Shown here: one piece after another, positions 1 through 11,641 of the stretch
Position numbering within the stretch: the first letter of the stretch is position 1
How the letters are laid out: each line of letters opens with the position of its first letter
Assembly: GCA_026122225.1 (NCBI GenBank)
Contig: JANEZZ010000807.1
Coordinates: 992,001 to 1,056,000, forward strand
Origin: Heloderma charlesbogerti
Lineage: Eukaryota; Chordata; Lepidosauria; Squamata; Helodermatidae
Length of the DNA: 64,000 nucleotides
Reading direction: 5' to 3'
Made by a program: the position numbers and the translations under genes
The notes under the pieces: generated by a model
What the model was told of the DNA's origin: nothing
What the model saw: the letters and a program-made list of their open reading frames with translations, nothing else
Databases searched by the model: none

Positions 1-2340
1 GTGCATGCAGGAACGACCACTGCACCCCTTAGACTTCCAACAGGTGAAGTCCTGTGTCATGCAACAGGTCTTAGTACCCGTGGGCAGCACCCCTAACAGA
101 CAGGTGAAAGTGGGGCAGTACTGGGTAGGAGTCAGCCCCAAAGGCACCAGATGCTCTTTGTTGATACCTTTGTTTCTGTGGCGGAGAGGGACTCACTCTG
201 GAGAAGAGTGGTGCCCCGCATGTGTTGCAGTCAAGGATATGCCGAGGATACCTCGGAAGGCGCGGAGTCCACTGCTGTCCATTTATGTACTTATTTATGT
301 ACTAAATTTGCCAGCAGTGGTGGTGTGGGATCGGTTCAGGGGCAGTGTCAGCCACGCAGCTCCAATAACGCACAAAGAGGTCCGCAGGTAGCTGCACACT
401 TGACTGCATCAGCCAGACACTTTCCCCCCGCTCCAGGTCAGGACTTGGGATCACGAGAGTGCCGTGGGCAGCGTGCTGACTCCAGGGTCTGCACAGCCCA
501 CTCTCCCCTTAGAGGATTTCGTGTCTGGTCTGTCAAGGCAAGAAACACGCAGGAGTGGAGGCCGGCCTCGGTGTGCCCCAGCCAGGCCTCTGGGCTCACC
601 TGCTCTTGTCCCAGCATGGCACCTCTAGCCCCCTGCACTTACAGCCTGTTGCCCACGTGTGGTATAACTGTCCCAGGAAGGCCAGAACCACAAATCCCTG
701 TGCTTGCCATGGGAGGCAGGAGGAGGCGACTGCCAGGGTGGGAATAGCTTCCTGTAGTTGTGATGCAGTATAAGCAGCCAAGAGCGTTGTTTGTAGAACA
801 CGTTTCTTTTCTTTGTTTTACCAAGAACCAGGCTTTGAACCTTTGCCTCGTGGTGCACAGGTGCACCCAGCTTGAAAAAGTGCTCAGGCTCAAGGGCATC
901 TTAGGGCCCCTTCGCATAAACCGCAGGTGAGGCGGTCAGCCTGTCTCTGGGATAAACGTGTCAGCCTGTCATTGGAAGGGGCTGTCATGATGGGATGCAC
1001 CCCACCTTCCTCCAGACAGAAATATTCCCTGCATGCAGAAAACTAACACATCAGGGAGCAAGTGCACTGACACGCTCATTTTCCAAGTGGAGGGATTTGT
1101 TTTATTTTTGGCATGGAGAATCATTCCGTCATGGGAGCAATCCCTCCTCCCCCCACCCCTGGCTGAAGTGTTATCGCCCAGGCACAGAGTGACCACTTCA
1201 TCCAGTCACAACTCATCGGAACTGGGCCTTCTGTCTGTCTTGGATTTTGCCGCTGTGGGGATGCTACCTGCTCTGTCCTCCATGCACTGATGTGGGGCCT
1301 TCCCTGTTTGGCTTCCAGCTCCTCCCGCTTCTGCCAGGATTTCCAGGCGATAGGAAGCCTGTCCCCTTCCTGTCCCCAGGTGTTGCTCTGTGGCCAGGAC
1401 GGGCTTCCTCCGAGGCCAAGAGACCTGACCATAGTGCAGACCTTTCCAGAGGTCTCTTTCTGCCCACTGGCCTGAGAGGCTGGGCCGCGGCATCTGCTCC
1501 GAGAGGCAGCCCTTCCTGCCATCCTTCATAGTGTTGCAGGGCGTCCTGTTGAAGTACCCCAGAAAAGAGGAGACTGGAATGGTGCCGGGGGGGTTCCGGT
1601 GCCTGTGCCTAAGGTGCTGGGAATATATTCTCACCCCCTCGGTGGCAGTTGCTCACACTGTCTTTGTGCCCAGGCAGGCAGGCAGGCTGCCAGAGCAGTC
1701 TCCAGGGGAGGAGGCCTGCAGATTGGGAGGGAGTTGCCACCAGGTGCTTGTGCCTGGCCATGTTTGCCCTGCTCATTCTCCCACTCTCGGGTAGCGTACT
1801 CGAAGCCTGACCGAGGCACAAGCCAAAGGGGAGCGGGCGAGGGCTCTCCGCCAGGGGCCAGCAGCCAGCCAGCAACAGCGCCTCCCTGTGGCTGAGGGAA
1901 GGGGAAGATGAGGGCTGGCAGAGAGTCCGGCGTGGCTTCTGAAGACTGACCAAGCCATGCCCCAGGAGGGGGAAGCGCATCTGGGGGGCTGTCTGGGGGC
2001 AGCATCCTTTGGCTGGGCGTGTGCAGAGTGCTTCAGTGTCAGCTGTGGGTTGGGCTGCTGTGCCCGTGGGTCACAGGCAACTGAGGCCTGCTGTGTGTTC
2101 CAGAAGGGAAGAGCCTGGGCCCCTGTAAGCACTGTGTGGCAGAAGGTGTCGTGGCAGTGGGAGGCGACGACACTGGGAAGGCAGTGCAGACGCCTGTGTG
2201 CTGCTTCTCCTTCCGGTTCTCCTCCCAGCCTCAGGAGCACTGGCGGCTTGCCTGCAGCCCCCTTGAGTCTGCAAGGGCTGCTGTTGAATGGCAGGTCAGT
2301 TAATGGAAGGGGACCTAATCCTGGAAGAGCAGGCAGGCCT
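1..2340. other. No recognisable gene
   Basis: Moderately GC-rich sequence with no conserved protein, RNA gene or LINE reading frame that I recognise. Open frames of 60-208 codons occur on both strands, but they overlap one another, have low-complexity composition and match no family I know. The only repeat I can point to is a block at about 1306-1400 whose reverse complement recurs near 6265. The right edge is the 3' end of a CR1 element. Confidence 0.5.
1306..1400 (-). repeat. About 90-bp interspersed repeat, copy 1
   Basis: Read on the minus strand, this block contains 'ACCTGGGGACAGGAA' followed by 'AATCCTGGCAGAAG' and 'GGAGCTGGA'. The same order of words occurs on the plus strand at 6265-6352, inside an L2 copy. 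The two copies differ at scattered positions, so this is an old shared repeat. I cannot name the family. Confidence 0.5.
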
Positions 2341-2343
2341 GGC

Positions 2344-4545
2344 TCATAGAATCGTAGGATAGTAGGGTTGGAAGGGGCCTGCAAGGCCATCGAGTCCAAC
2401 CCCCTGCTCAGTGCAGGAATCCAAGTCTGAGCATCCCTGACAGGTGGCTGTCCAGCCTCCTCTCAAATGCCTCCAGTGTGGGAGAGCCCACCACCTCCCC
2501 GGGGAATTGGCTCCACTGTCAGATTGCTCTAACAGTCAGGACGTTTTTCCTGATGTTTAGCCGGAATCTGGCTTCCTGCCACTTGAGCCCATTATTCCAT
2601 GTCCTGCACTCAGGGATGATCGAGAGGAGATCCTGGCCTTCCTCTCTGTGCAACCTTTCAAGTACTTGAAGAGTGCCATCATATCTCCCCACAGTCTTCT
2701 CTTCCCAAGGCTAGACACACCCAGTTCTTTCAGTCTCTCCTCATAGGGCTTTGTTTCCAGTCCCCTCATCATCTTTGTTGCCCTCCTCTGAACCCTCTCC
2801 AGCTTGTCTGCATCCTTCTTAAGGTGTGCTGCCCAGAGCTGGACACAGTACTCCAGATGAGGCCTTTGCAGTGCTGAGTAGAGGGGAACTAGTACTTCCC
2901 GGGATTTGGAAGCTATGCTTCTATGAATGCAGCCCAAAATAGCATTGGCCTTTTTTGCAGCCACATCACCTGGTTGGCTCATATTCAGCTTGTGATCGAC
3001 AACAATTCCAAGATCCTTCTCGCTTGTAGTGTTGTTGAGCCACGTATCCCCCATCTTGTAACTGTGCATTTGCTTTCTTTTTCCTAGGTGCAGAACTTGG
3101 CATTTATCCCTGTTAAATGTCATTCTGTTGTTTTCTGCCCAGCGCTCCAGTCTATCAAGATCACTTTGAATTTTGTTTCTGTCTTCCAGGGTATTAGCTA
3201 TCCTGCCCAATTTTGTGTCATCTGCAAATGTGATCAGCATACCCTGCACCTCCTCCTCCAAGTCATTAATACAAATGTTGAAGAGCACTGGGCCTAGGAC
3301 TGAGCTCTGTGGTACCCCACTCGTTACCTCTCCCCAGTTTGAGAAGGTCCCATTGAGAAGCACTCTTTGAGTCCGATTCTGTAGCCAACTGTGGATCCAC
3401 CAGATCATCTAGCCCACTTTCATCTAGCCTGCTCATCAGGATATCATGGGGCAGGTTGTCGAAATCTTTGCTGAATTAGAGGCATATTATGTCCACAGCA
3501 TTCCCACAGTCCACACGGGAGGTGACCTGATCAAAAAATGAGATCAGATTTGTCTGGCAGGATGTGTTCTTCACAAATCCATGTTGGCTTTGAGTCATCA
3601 CTGCATTGTTTTCAAGGTGCTTCCAGATGGATTGCTTTATCATCTGCTGCAGAATTTTCCCAGGGATTGATGTCAGACTGACTGGTCTGTAGTTCCCAGG
3701 TTCCTCCTTTTTACCCTTTTTGAAGATAGGGACAACATTCGCCCTCCTCCAGTCATCTGGCTCTTCACCTGTCCTCCATGATTTCTCAAAGAGAATAGAC
3801 AGCGGTTCTGAGAGTTCTTCTGCCAGTTCCTTTATTACTCTAGGGTGCAGCTCATCTGGCCCTGGAGATTTGAACTCATTCAAAGTAATGAGGTGTTCCT
3901 TGACCATATGCCTATCGATCTCAAGCTGCAATCCTGCCCCTTCAGTCTGTACTTCGTCTTTGCCGGGGGGGTCATAGACCCTCTTTTGGGAGAAGACTGA
4001 GCCAAAGTAGGAATTGAGCACCTCTGCCTTTTCTTTGTCATCTGTTATCGTTTTGCCATCCTTATTTAATAGCTGAACCACCATTTCTTTCCTCTGCCTT
4101 TTACTATGCACGTAGCTGAAGAAAGCCTTTTGGTTGTTTTTAGCATCCCTCGCTAACCTCAGCTCGTTCTCAGCTTTAGCCTTCCTGACGCCATCCCTGC
4201 AATTCTGTGCTACCTGCCTGTACTCTTCCTTTGTTGCCTTCTGTCCACTCCCTATATGTGTGCTTCTTTGTTTTCAGGTCATCTCTAAGCTTTTTTTGCA
4301 GCCACATTGGCTTCTTCTGTTGTCTTCCGCCCTTTTTTCTTGTTGGAATTGTTTGTAATTGTGCCTTGAGAATTTCCTTTTTTTAAAAGCTCCCACCCAT
4401 CTTGGACTCCTTTTCTTGTTAGCGTCGCTTGCCATGGGACCTTACTGATCATTGTTCTGAGTTTATTAAAATCAGCTTTCCTAAAATCCAGGGTACGGGT
4501 TTGGCTACACTTGGCTTTTGCTTCCTTTACAGCCATGAACTTGTA
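2344..4545 (-). mobile_element. CR1 LINE copy A, 5'-truncated
   Basis: The element is antisense. Its 3' end is at 2344, with the CR1-typical 'CTATTCTATGATTCTATG'-like terminus (here 'ATAGAATCGTAGGATAG' on the plus strand) followed by 'GGTTGGAAGGGGCC' and 'AGTCCAACCCCCTGCTC'. Upstream in element orientation come the reverse-transcriptase C-terminal region, the palm and the end of the endonuclease. It stops at about 4545, where an L2 in the other orientation begins, so ORF1 and most of the endonuclease are missing. Copies B and C match it along its whole length. Confidence 0.9.
2557..4536 (-). pseudogene. CR1 ORF2 remnant (endonuclease end and reverse transcriptase)
   Basis: ORF2 of CR1 encodes an APE-type endonuclease plus reverse transcriptase used for target-primed retrotransposition. 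Three frame blocks remain on the minus strand: 4285-4536 (endonuclease-RT linker), 3476-4111 (RT fingers and start of palm, with 'NYRPVSLTSIPGKI' and 'QHGFVKNTSC') and 2557-3408 (RT palm and thumb, with 'GVPQSSVLGPVLFN' and the catalytic 'FADDTKLG'). The normal 'GVPQGS' reads 'GVPQSS' here. Frameshifts separate the blocks and there is a gap near 3410-3475, so it cannot make a functional protein. Confidence 0.88.
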
Positions 4546-6765
4546 TCACTGAGGCCTGGTTGGATGAAGGAGGTGGGGTCAATGCTCCCAGCAGTGTCCA
4601 CCAGGTTTCTTGGTGCAGCACCAGGCTCAGCACGAGGGGTGTGGAGGAGGAGTAGCTTTGGTCTACACAGAACCCATCTCCCTCGTCAGGTTCCCCATCC
4701 AGCAGTCAGCCAGTTTTGAATGTCTGTACCTGGTGTTGGGATCTTGAGACAAGATTGGAATTCTGCTGGTGTACTGACCACCTCGCGGCCTCACAGCCTC
4801 CCTGCCTGAACTGATGGAGATGATCTTGAATGTGGTGTCGAAGACCTCAAGGTTGGTGGTCTTGGGGGACTTCAATATTCATGCTGACGCTACCTTGACA
4901 GAGGCGCCTCAGGATTTCATGACTCCATGTCAACCATGGTCCTGTCTCAGTTAATGTATGGCATGTGGTGGGACATATACATTAAATTTGTTTTTCTGTA
5001 ATGGACATGGGGATAATGGCCTGTGTGTAGGAGAACCAGTAATGACTCCGTTGGCCTGGAGAGATAATTTTGGTCTTCAAGCTGCCTTGAACCTCTGCAG
5101 GAATGGTGGACAGAATTTGATGATCGACCCCAGGAGGCTGATGAATCCAGATGGCTTTCTGAGGTCTCTTGAGGATTTTCTGCAGGCTTAGCTGGCAGTT
5201 CCACCAAGGCCCTGGTCTCTGCTTGGAATGAGGGGATGACCTGGGTTCCCAGATGTTCTTGGCCCAGTCGTAGTGCTTCATTGGCACCCTGGTACTCAGA
5301 CGAACTGAGGGCAATGAAGCAATGGGGTCAGTGGCTGGAGTGCAAATAGCAAAGACTCGAAGTGAGTATGACCGAACACAGTTAAGAATCCATCTTAGAT
5401 CTTACTCTGTAGCGGTGATGGTGGCAAAGTGATCATACTTCACCACCATTGGTCTGCTCAGGGTCATCCAGTGGAGCTTTTTTTGGTGGTAAAGGGCCTA
5501 CTTGGAGTGGGCCCAGGAAAACAACTTGAGCCCTCAAAGCCCGCTGTGACCAATTTGCCAGACACTTTGCAGATGAAGTTGCTTGCAGCAGTGCCAATTT
5601 AGACAACTATTGTGTTAGCAGAGTTGGAGCGGGATGTGACTAGAGTGCTATTTAGCCATATTATCATGGATACTTTTCAGCTTGTACAGCTTGAGAATGT
5701 GGACAAAGTGCTTGGAGGATTGAGGCCCACCATGTGCTCTCTGGTGAAATCACCCTGGCCTATCTTGGCTTGTGAAATCGGCCAGAGCTGGGCTCTGGTA
5801 TATGGACCCCAAGTGATGAATGCCTCCTTGAGGGAAGGGCTGCTGTCTCCCTAGTTTAGGGGAAGCAGCGGTGAGGCCACTATTGAAGAAACCTAGTTTA
5901 GAACCATTGGTTTCTGATAATTACTGCCTAATATCCAATCTACCATTTTTAGGGAAGGTGCTGGAGCGTGTGGTGGCTTCTCAGCTCCAGATAGTGTTGC
6001 ACGATGCTGATTATTTGGATCCATTCTTGGTGTTGGGACAGAATCAGCTATGGTCACCCTCGCAGATGACTTCTACCTGGGAATGGACAGTGGGAGTGAG
6101 ACCTTGTTGGTCCTCTTGGTGGCTTTCAATACCATCAGCCATGGTATCCTTTTGGACTGGGTTCTGGATTAGGAATAGGATGTACAGTGCTATGGTGGTT
6201 CTACTCCTTCCTGGGGGGATGATCTCGGAAGGTGGTGCTGGGGGACTTCTGCCCCACCTGTGCCAATTGGCAAAGCAACATCTGGGGACAGGAATAGGAA
6301 AGGCTTTCTATCTGGTGTAAATCCTGGCAGAAGTGGAAGGAGCTGGAGGTTAAACAGAACAAGAAATTTTATCCACAAAATGCCCAGCGAACTGGTCACA
6401 GTGAGCTTTGGAGGGCTCAAGTTTTTGCTTCCCAGGGCCTACACCAAAAGGGCCTTTCATCACCTGAAAGAGCTCTGCTGGATGACACTGAGCAGATGCA
6501 GTGTGGCATCCGGGCCTGATTACTGTAATGCACTCCACATGTGTCTGCCTTCAAAGACGGTTTGGAAACTTCAGTTGGTGCAGGATGCAGCCGCCTGGAT
6601 ATTGGTGGGGGCTGGGTGGTCTGATCATATGACACTGATAAGGAGCCAGCTGCGTTGGCTGACAGTGTGTTTTTAAGACAAATTTAAAGTGCAGTTTATA
6701 ACCTTTAAAAACTGGGCCCAAGTTTCTTAAAGGACAGCCTTCTCCTCCAATGATCCATTGAATAG
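4546..6765 (+). mobile_element. L2-clade LINE copy 1, decayed
   Basis: A plus-strand, heavily mutated L2 ORF2. It begins at the endonuclease ('EAWLDEGGG'), passes the endonuclease word 'VVLGDFNIHADATL' (around 4857-4895), then RT words near 5870-5990 ('RPLLKKPSLEPLVSDNY' and 'LPFLGKVLERVVASQLQ'), and ends in the RT thumb near 6540-6700. The RT palm core ('GVPQGS ... YADD') is missing, and an unrelated ~90-bp repeat sits near 6265 where it would be expected. Many stops are present. Assignment to L2 rather than CR1 rests on these words and on the related copies at 17789 and 28396. Confidence 0.8.
6265..6352 (+). repeat. About 90-bp interspersed repeat, copy 2
   Basis: Plus-strand counterpart of the block at 1306-1400: 'CAACATCTGGGGACAGGAA', then 'AATCCTGGCAGAAGTGGAAG' and 'GAGCTGGAGG'. 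It interrupts the L2 coding sequence where the reverse-transcriptase palm should be. That suggests an independent insertion into the L2, or a rearrangement joining two repeats. Confidence 0.5.
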
Positions 6766-6924
6766 AGGATCTCCCCTGAATAGGTCTCCCATTCACTATT
6801 GTTAATAGCCCCCCTTCCTAAATAGGAATCCCCATTCCCTGGGGAACCAACTAACCTACATTCCCAGCCACTGAAAGCCAGTGCTGATCAGGAGTTTTCA
6901 CACAGCCTCTCCTGCTTTTCAAAC

Positions 6925-6985
6925 AAGGCCCTCCAATCAGATTCACTGCAGCAGCAGTTGGGCCTATCTATATAAGGAGGCACAG
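6925..6985 (+). promoter_or_regulatory. Possible CR1 5' promoter motifs
   Basis: A CCAAT box ('CTCCAATCAGATTC', about 6931) lies some 40 bp upstream of a TATA-like 'CTATCTATATAAGGAGG' (about 6964), upstream of the ORF1 remnant. LINE 5' regions carry internal promoters, often without TATA, so a CCAAT/TATA pair would be unusual. This is a motif reading only. I have no evidence for transcription, and part of the block may predate the insertion. Confidence 0.35.
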
Positions 6986-7241
6986 TTGCAAAGAAGCCAG
7001 CTCTCCAAGTGTGAGGAGCCCCAGGGACAAAGCGTCAGCAAACAAGCGAGTTAAGCAACTGTGTGAGTTTAGCAACAGGTCGAGATAGCCAGGGCAGTCG
7101 AGTGTTCCCTCCCTACTCATAGTAGGTAACTGTAATTTCACCACCTTCTCACAGTAAACAGCTGAGTTTTCCAGGGAAAACACACCCAAATAAAAAACCA
7201 GTTATGAAGGTAGAAAGCCAGCAGGGGGTGGCAGCTATCCA

Positions 7242-8075
7242 GTGTATTGCAGTGAATGCCGCATGTATGACTGTCTACCTACTGGATGGAAGTCATGGGT
7301 GTGTGCTCGGTGTAATGAGCTCCTGGCTCTCAGGGAACAAGTTTGTTCCATTGAAACAAAGATTACTGACCCAGAGAAGCTAAGAGAGCAGGGAGGTTGG
7401 AGGATGAGACCTTCAGGGACCTATTAGCTGTGTCCCACTCCTAGGGTGACAGCTCCTCTGCTGTCACAGAGAATGCGGGTCTCGGAGAAGGAGGGCATCA
7501 TTCTGAGGAAGAGGGAAATGAGCCCTTAGAAGAGACCCATTCCTCGGAAGATGAAGAAATACCCTCTCGTGCCGAGGATGTGCCTCTGGGGGGAGGGGGG
7601 CTTGTGTTAGTGGGAGATTCAACTGTTAGACACATAGACAGCTGTGTTTGTGATGGGCGTGTGGACCGCATGGTGAGTTGCCTGCCTGGTTTGAAGGTTG
7701 CGGATATCACTCACTGTCTAGTTAGCCTAGTAGACAGTGCTGGGATGGAGTCAGTGGTCATGGTCTGTGTCGGTACCAGCGATGTGGGGAAATGTAGGAT
7801 GAGGTCCTGGAAGCCAACTTTAGCTTGCTCCATAGGAGACTGAAATCCAGGACCACTGAGGTGGCTTTCTCAGGCCAGCTAGACAGGCGAAGTTGAGTCT
7901 CAAAGCATGGATGAGATGGTGGTGCAGGGAGGAGGGGTCCAGATTTGTTAGGCACTGGGGAATATTTGAGGACAAGCCAGGCCTGTACAAGAGGGATGGA
8001 TGCCAGTTCAACCAAAATGGAACCAGACTGCTGGCGCTAAACATAAAAAAGGTAGCAGAGCAGCTTTTAAACTAA
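7242..8075 (+). pseudogene. CR1 ORF1 remnant (zinc-finger and esterase domains)
   Basis: CR1 ORF1 proteins have an N-terminal Cys-rich finger and a C-terminal SGNH-type esterase. Here 7242-7427 encodes paired cysteines ('MYCSECRMYDC ... CARCNELLALREQ') leading into a coiled-coil-like stretch. 7580-7843 carries the nucleophile block 'LVLVGDSTVRHID', and 7893-8075 carries the C-terminal His block ('LYKRDGCQFNQNGTRLLA'), with Gln where the His of the D-x-x-H motif belongs. Stops and frameshifts separate the parts, and the expected 'GTND' reads 'VGTSDVG'. The order matches the family, so the identification is firm although the gene is dead. Confidence 0.8.
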
Positions 8076-8147
8076 TCCCTGGGGGAAAGCCAAAAGGAGC
8101 TAGGAAGCACCTGGTTTAGGTTAAATCATCCCAAAGGGATGAAGATG

Positions 8148-8203
8148 GACTCAGTGGTCTTATAGGCCCCTTCCAACCCTACTATTCTGTGATTCTATGT
8201 TTC
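8148..8203 (+). mobile_element. Short CR1 3' tail inserted in copy F
   Basis: The segment has the tail signature 'GGCCCCTTCCAACCCTACT' followed by 'ATTCTGTGATTCTATG', which belongs to the A/B/C subfamily and not to the surrounding copy F element. It is therefore a severely 5'-truncated insertion of about 55 bp between ORF1 and ORF2 of copy F. Confidence 0.7.
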
Positions 8204-8329
8204 TGATTGCCAAGATGTAGAAGGGGAGGAAGTAGGCCAGGAGTACATGGTCGAACATAATAGCCAAAGAGGCCAAAGTCCCATAGCAAAAGATGCCCAC
8301 GTCAGAGGCATCTGTGACAGGGCACCATG

Positions 8330-10244
8330 TGTAGGTGTTTTTATGCAAATGCTAGAAGCCTCCGAGACAAAATGGGATAAATTGAGTGCTTGATTTTAAA
8401 GGAAAACATGGATATAGTGGGCATTACAGAAACCTGGTAGAGTGGAGAGAACCAGCAGGATACGGTCATCTCTGGATAGAAACTCTACAAGAAGAACAGG
8501 GAAGGGCGTACTGGGGGAGGTGTTGCCCTGTATGTCAAAGAGGGCATGGTGCTGAGCAGACTACGACACCTAAAAGAGACAGACTCTTCCACAGAATGCT
8601 ATGGGTGACAATACCAAGCTCCAGAACTAATTTAGTGCTAGGAGCATGCTATCGTCCCCCAGATCAGAATGCTCAGAGTGACCTTGAAATGGAAAACAGG
8701 ATCAGGGAGGCCTCCACATGAGGAAGTGTTGTAATAATGGGTGACTTCAGTTACCTCCACATTGACTAGATAAATGCATTTTCCAGTCACGACAAAGAGG
8801 TTAAATCTCTTGATGCCCTAAATGACTGTGCCCTAAAACAGTTGGTCATGGAGCCAACCAGAAGGGAGGCGACCCTGGATTTAATCCTAAGTGGTGTCGC
8901 CCAGGACCTAGCACAAGATGTAAATGTTGTTGGACCAATTAGAGACAGTGACCACAGTGCTATCAGCTTGTGGAAGATTGCCCAGGAAGCCCAACACAGT
9001 CACATTTGACTTCAAAAGAGGAAACTTCTCTAAAATGAGGGCACTGGTGAAAAGGAACTTGAAAGGGGGTGTCAAGAGGGTTAAATCCCTTCAAAATGCT
9101 TGGTGATTACTCAAAACCACAATAATAGCTCAGCTAAAATGTATACCACAGGTTAAGAAAGGTAGCAGCAAGTCCAAGAGGTCACTGGCATGGTTAACAA
9201 CCAGTGTTAAGGGAGCTATTAGAGAAAAGAAGCCTTCATTCAGAAAATAGAAGTCTTGCCCAAGTGAGGAAAACGGAAGGGAACACAAGCTTGCACAAAG
9301 GCGATGCAAGCAGACAATAAGAAATACAAAAAAGCATTTTGAAGAGCATATCGCTCACAACATCAAGGCCAACAATAAAGAATTATTTATTCTCCATTCC
9401 CCCAATGGAGGGAAGTAAACAGTGGGGTTCTACAGGGATCTGTATTAGGAACAATGCTTTTCAACCTGTTCATAAATGATCTGGAATTAGGAGTGAGCAG
9501 TGAAGTGGCCAAGTTTGCTGATGATGCCAAATTATTTAAGGTAGTTAAAAAGGGATTGTGAAGAACTCCAAAAGGATCTCTCCAAACTGGGAGAATGGGC
9601 ATTCAAGTGGCAAATGTGGTTCAATGTAAGCAAGTGTAAAGTGATGCATGTTGGGGCAAAAAATCCCAACTTCAGGGATGTTGATGGGATCCGAGCTAGC
9701 AGTGGCGAACCAAGGAAGAAATCTGGGGGTTGCTGTGGACAGCTCAATGAAAATGTCAATCCAGTGCGCAGCTGCTGTGAAAATGGCAAATTCCATGTTA
9801 GGTATAATTAGGAAAGGCACTGAGAATAAAACCACCAATATCATAATGCCCTTATACAAATGTATGGTGCAACCACACTTGGAATTCTATGTACAGTTCT
9901 GGTCACCACACCTAAAAAAAGATATTGTAGAGTTGGGAAAAGCACAGAAAAGGGCAACTACAGTGATCAAGGGGCTGGAGCACCTCCCCTATGAGGGAAG
10001 GTCACAACAGCTGGGATTGTTTAGCTTGGAAAAAAGGAAGGTAAGGGGAGACATGATAGAGGTGTACAAAATTATGCATGGGGTGGAGAATGTGGATAAG
10101 GAGACATTTTTCTCCCTCTCTCAAAATGCTAGAACCCAGTGGGGTCCTCCCCTGAAGCTGATTGGTGGGACATTCAGGACAGATAAAAGGAAGGACTTCT
10201 TCATACAGCGCATAAACTATGGAATTCGCTACCACTGGGTGTAG
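8330..10244 (+). pseudogene. CR1 ORF2 remnant in copy F
   Basis: Endonuclease pieces run from about 8330 to 8990 ('LYVKEGM', 'LGACYRPPDQNAQSDLE', 'MGDFSYLH'). RT palm and thumb pieces follow from 9410 ('SGVLQGSVLGTMLFNLFIND', 'AKFADDAKLFK'), ending in the longest open piece at 9648-10244 ('MPLYKCMVQPHLEFYVQFW'). The segment encoding the RT fingers is absent: sequence jumps near 9380-9410 from the endonuclease-RT linker directly to the palm. The catalytic pair reads 'FADDAK'. There are many stops, so the protein is not functional. Confidence 0.8.
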
Positions 10245-10525
10245 TGATGGCCACCAATTTGGATGGCTTTAAAAGGGGATTGCAGAAATTCATGGAGGAG
10301 AAGGCTATCGGTGGCTGCTAGTCCTGATGGCTATGTGCTACCTCCAGTACCAGAGGCAGTGAGCCTGTGTACACCAGTTGCTGGGGAACATGGGTGCGGG
10401 AAGGTGCTGTTGCGCTCATGCCCTGCTTGTGGGTCCCTGGTCTACAGCTGGTTGGCCACTGTGTGAACAGAATGCTGGGCTAGATGGACCCTTGGTCTGA
10501 TCCAGCATGGCTGTTCTTATGTCCT

Positions 10526-10935
10526 TGTACCAGCCTGCTCTCACTTTGAGGTTACCAACAGAGGCCCTTCTCCTTTGCCTGCCATGAAGGGCAGTTAGGC
10601 TGGTGAGTACAAGGGAGAGGGCCTTTCCAGGAGTGGCCCCGCATCTCTGGAATGAGCTTCCATCAGGGATTTGCAAGGTCCCTTCTTTGCAGGTCTTCAG
10701 GAAGGCTCTGAAGACCCACTTGTTTTTGCTGGCCTGCCCATAATCTGTGGGCTGCAGGTTTTACTGGTGTAATCTGTTTTTATACTGTTTTATAGCATTT
10801 TACTGTATATTTACTGATTTGTATAAATAAATTTGTATACTTTTGTATGGCTTCTTATTCTGTATGCTGCCTTGAGAGGACTTTCCCCTTCAAAGCAGCC
10901 TAAAAAGAGTTTTAAATACAGATATGTAATGAAGA
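10526..10935 (+). mobile_element. L2 LINE 3' end, copy 2
   Basis: This begins with the L2 C-terminal coding remnant ('GRAFPGVAPHLWNEL'-like, on the plus strand near 10615-10660) and the 'KTHLFLLACP' block near 10705-10735. It continues into an AT-rich 3' UTR with 'ATAAATAAATTTG' near 10825 and 'TGCTGCCTTGAGAGGAC' near 10865. It is a 5'-truncated L2 tail lying directly downstream of copy F. Confidence 0.65.
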
Positions 10936-11640
10936 AGTGCCGGAGGCCTTGCCCCACCTCTGCTTCACGCTGCTTCCTTGGCCCCATATGCAAGTCTTGC
11001 TGTGGCTGTGCAGTCACACTGGCTGTGCTCCAGCCATGCCACCCTGTCTAGCCCTCACAGATTTGTCTGAAGTCATTCATGAACTTATTTTCCCAGCCAA
11101 ACCAGTCTAGCAACTCTGAAGGCCCAGTTTTACTTCACTGAGAGTGCAGAAGCTTCTTCGTGTGTTTGCCTGGGGTGCTTGACTAAACCTCTGTGTGCAA
11201 CACCTTGTACAAATATATGTCATCAAAACCCTTCTCCAATTCACCTTGAATTTTAGAGTCTCGGACTCCCTCTGAGTCAGATTATCAGAAATACCGTTTA
11301 ATCATTTACAACATTCTTGTCCTGCATGAGATTCCAATCATGAGCCCATTAATCATTCTGTCCATGCCTTAAACTAGACTTGGGGCTTGTCCACACAAGG
11401 GCTTTTCTGAGTCAAGACTGCACAGCTGCTGGCCAGGATCCAGGTGGGGAGATCCGCTCAGAAAGCTTTGTCTATTGGGCGATAGAGAAATGAAATAAAT
11501 GAAATAAAATAATAAAATCTCTTTTTCTCAGCTCTTCAACTATGGCTGAGTTGATGGCAAAAAGCACTGATGCAGCCCACCCCTCAGTCAAGAGCATCAT
11601 TTAGGTAGGACACAAAACAGGCATCTCCCGACTTCTCCTT
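10936..11640. other. Intergenic, mostly featureless
   Basis: No coding potential that I can recognise. An L2-like tail motif ('TATTGGGCGATAGAGAAATG' followed by AAATAAAATAATAAAA) is present at about 11471-11520. It resembles the 3' end of the L2 at 18800-18845, but the piece is too short to place with confidence. Confidence 0.45.
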
Positions 11641-11641
11641 G

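Larger units (their letters stand above)
6830..10525 (+). mobile_element. CR1 LINE, second subfamily (copy F), with 5' region
   Basis: A plus-strand CR1 from a subfamily different from copies A-C. It has a 5' untranslated region, an ORF1 remnant, an ORF2 remnant with an internal deletion near 9380-9410, and a 3' end 'GATCCAGCATGGCTGTTCTT' near 10500-10525. The same 3' region occurs at 34262-35550, 48190-48690, 15311-16672 (-) and 60340-60600 (-). A short tail of the other CR1 subfamily is inserted near 8148-8203. The 5' boundary is approximate. Confidence 0.82.
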
